Shown: in pieces, positions 63,553 to 64,000 of the stretch
How the letters are laid out: every line of letters begins with the position of its first letter
How positions within the stretch are numbered: the first letter of the stretch is position 1
DNA from: an uncultured Blautia sp.
Lineage (GTDB): Bacteria; Bacillota; Clostridia; Lachnospirales; Lachnospiraceae
Assembly (NCBI GenBank): GCA_937893675.1
Contig: CALBGI010000056.1
Location: forward strand, 53,464-117,463
Direction of reading: 5' to 3'
Length of the DNA stretch: 64,000 nucleotides
Translations under genes and position numbers: made by a program
Notes under the pieces: model-generated
What the model saw: the letters and a program-made list of their open reading frames with translations, nothing else
Database searches by the model: none
Told to the model about the DNA's origin: nothing

Positions 63553-64000
63553 CTTCTTTTGGGGAATTAAAAATAATAATGAAAAAATTATTTGCGAGGG
63601 GAGAGCTCAAAGTTGCGAAGGCCGCACTCCCCTCGCGCTCCCCTGTTGGCCGCCGCTAAAACCCAGGAACTTGTTCGTTTATTTTTAAGCGGTGCCCAAG
63701 AAGGGGGAGTGTGAGGGGGAACTTCGGGCTTCGCAACTCCGAGATGGTCCCTCTCACGTTTTTCTTCAAATTTTCTTCTGATAATAAAAGAAAACTACAG
63801 ATGTTTCGGGAAGTATGATATACTGTAAGCACTTAATGAGTGCGAGCCGGAGGCGAAGCAGGAATTTAGTGCGAACGTATACCGAGACACTTAGCGAGGT
63901 CGAGCGAAGCGAAGAGCAAGGTTAGTGATGAGGTATTACCCGTATACTTAATGAGTGCGAGCCGGAGGCGAAGCAGGAATTTAGTGCGAACGTATACCGA
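63553..64000. other. Gene-free end of window with repeats
   Basis: No gene is supported here. AGTTGCGAAG (63611-63620) and CTTCGCAACT (63729-63738), together with CACTCCCC/GGGGAGTG inside, form an imperfect inverted repeat of about 128 bases. A 55-bp direct repeat follows. Confidence 0.6.
63831..64000. repeat. 55-bp direct repeat (two copies, 115-bp period)
   Basis: The 55 bases at 63831-63885 and 63946-64000 are identical and share the start ACTTAATGAGTGCGAGCCGG. Between them is a diverged unit that begins ACTTAGCGAGGTCGAGCGAAG, so the array runs A-B-A and may continue past the window. Confidence 0.85.

Noticed and set aside
1..64000. CRISPR array, tRNA or rRNA genes
   Set aside because: No regularly spaced repeats with unique spacers, no CCA-ending cloverleaf and no rRNA text were noticed. 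The only tandem-like repeat (63831-64000) has no spacers of CRISPR type.

Overview
The window looks like the chromosome of a spore-forming, low-to-mid GC Firmicute of the Lachnospiraceae (Clostridia). The evidence is the stage-specific sporulation regulator SpoIIID at 50630, a typical rplJ-rplL-rpoB-rpoC block with an L10 leader, strong AGGAGG ribosome binding sites, many sugar ABC transporters, and YesM/YesN-type two-component genes. No rRNA, tRNA or CRISPR array was seen. The species cannot be fixed from the sequence alone.

Layout. 1-6200: the start of a membrane sensor (minus strand, cut by the window edge), then a sugar-import operon (ATPase, permease, UroD-superfamily protein, AraF-like binding protein, esterase). 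6277-9135: a Pho-box-like repeat, a secreted alkaline phosphatase and a YibE/F membrane protein. 9239-24530: a large carbohydrate region. It has a YesM-type kinase, a sugar-binding lipoprotein and a YesN-type regulator, a convergent GntR/LacI (AraR-type) repressor, a complete ytfQ-ytfR-ytfT-yjfF type furanose importer, a divergent AraC regulator and a secreted GH106-like glycosidase. 24623-27700: an ECF sigma factor with a membrane protein and an ABC-2 exporter. 27826-33005: a LysR regulator, an orphan HipA-like kinase, metNIQ methionine uptake and an Spx/ArsC-like protein. 33078-38696 (minus): a Dpp/Nik-type ABC importer ending in an FmdE-like protein. 38880-40102: a MerR regulator and a secreted protein.

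40302-44772 is an accessory island. A 5'-truncated IS110 transposase is followed by a DUF3990 protein with its partner, a Trypco1-like small protein overlapping an HExxH metallopeptidase, and an HTH-membrane protein. It is the best candidate here for an undescribed conflict or defence locus. 44888-47840 is an operon resembling the Desulfovibrio ORP (orange protein) system: a DUF134-NifX fusion, two 4Fe-4S MinD-like ATPases and a NifX/ORP-like protein with a His-rich tail. A consensus promoter drives it, and a perfect 18-bp inverted repeat overlaps that promoter. 48022-50485 holds small AraC-like and hypothetical genes and several frameshifted remnants.

50630-64000 is mostly core genome: spoIIID, a GNAT acetyltransferase, yaaA, thiT under a TPP riboswitch, upp, then the L10 leader with rplJ, rplL, rpoB and rpoC. 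The last 500 bases have no gene but hold a terminator, an imperfect inverted repeat and a 55-bp direct repeat.

How the parts work together (inference): secreted glycosidase products enter through the ytf-type importer. The same sugar is probably sensed by the lipoprotein-kinase-regulator trio, because that lipoprotein resembles the importer's own binding protein. Four ABC binding proteins in the window lack a lipobox, which is unusual for a Gram-positive.
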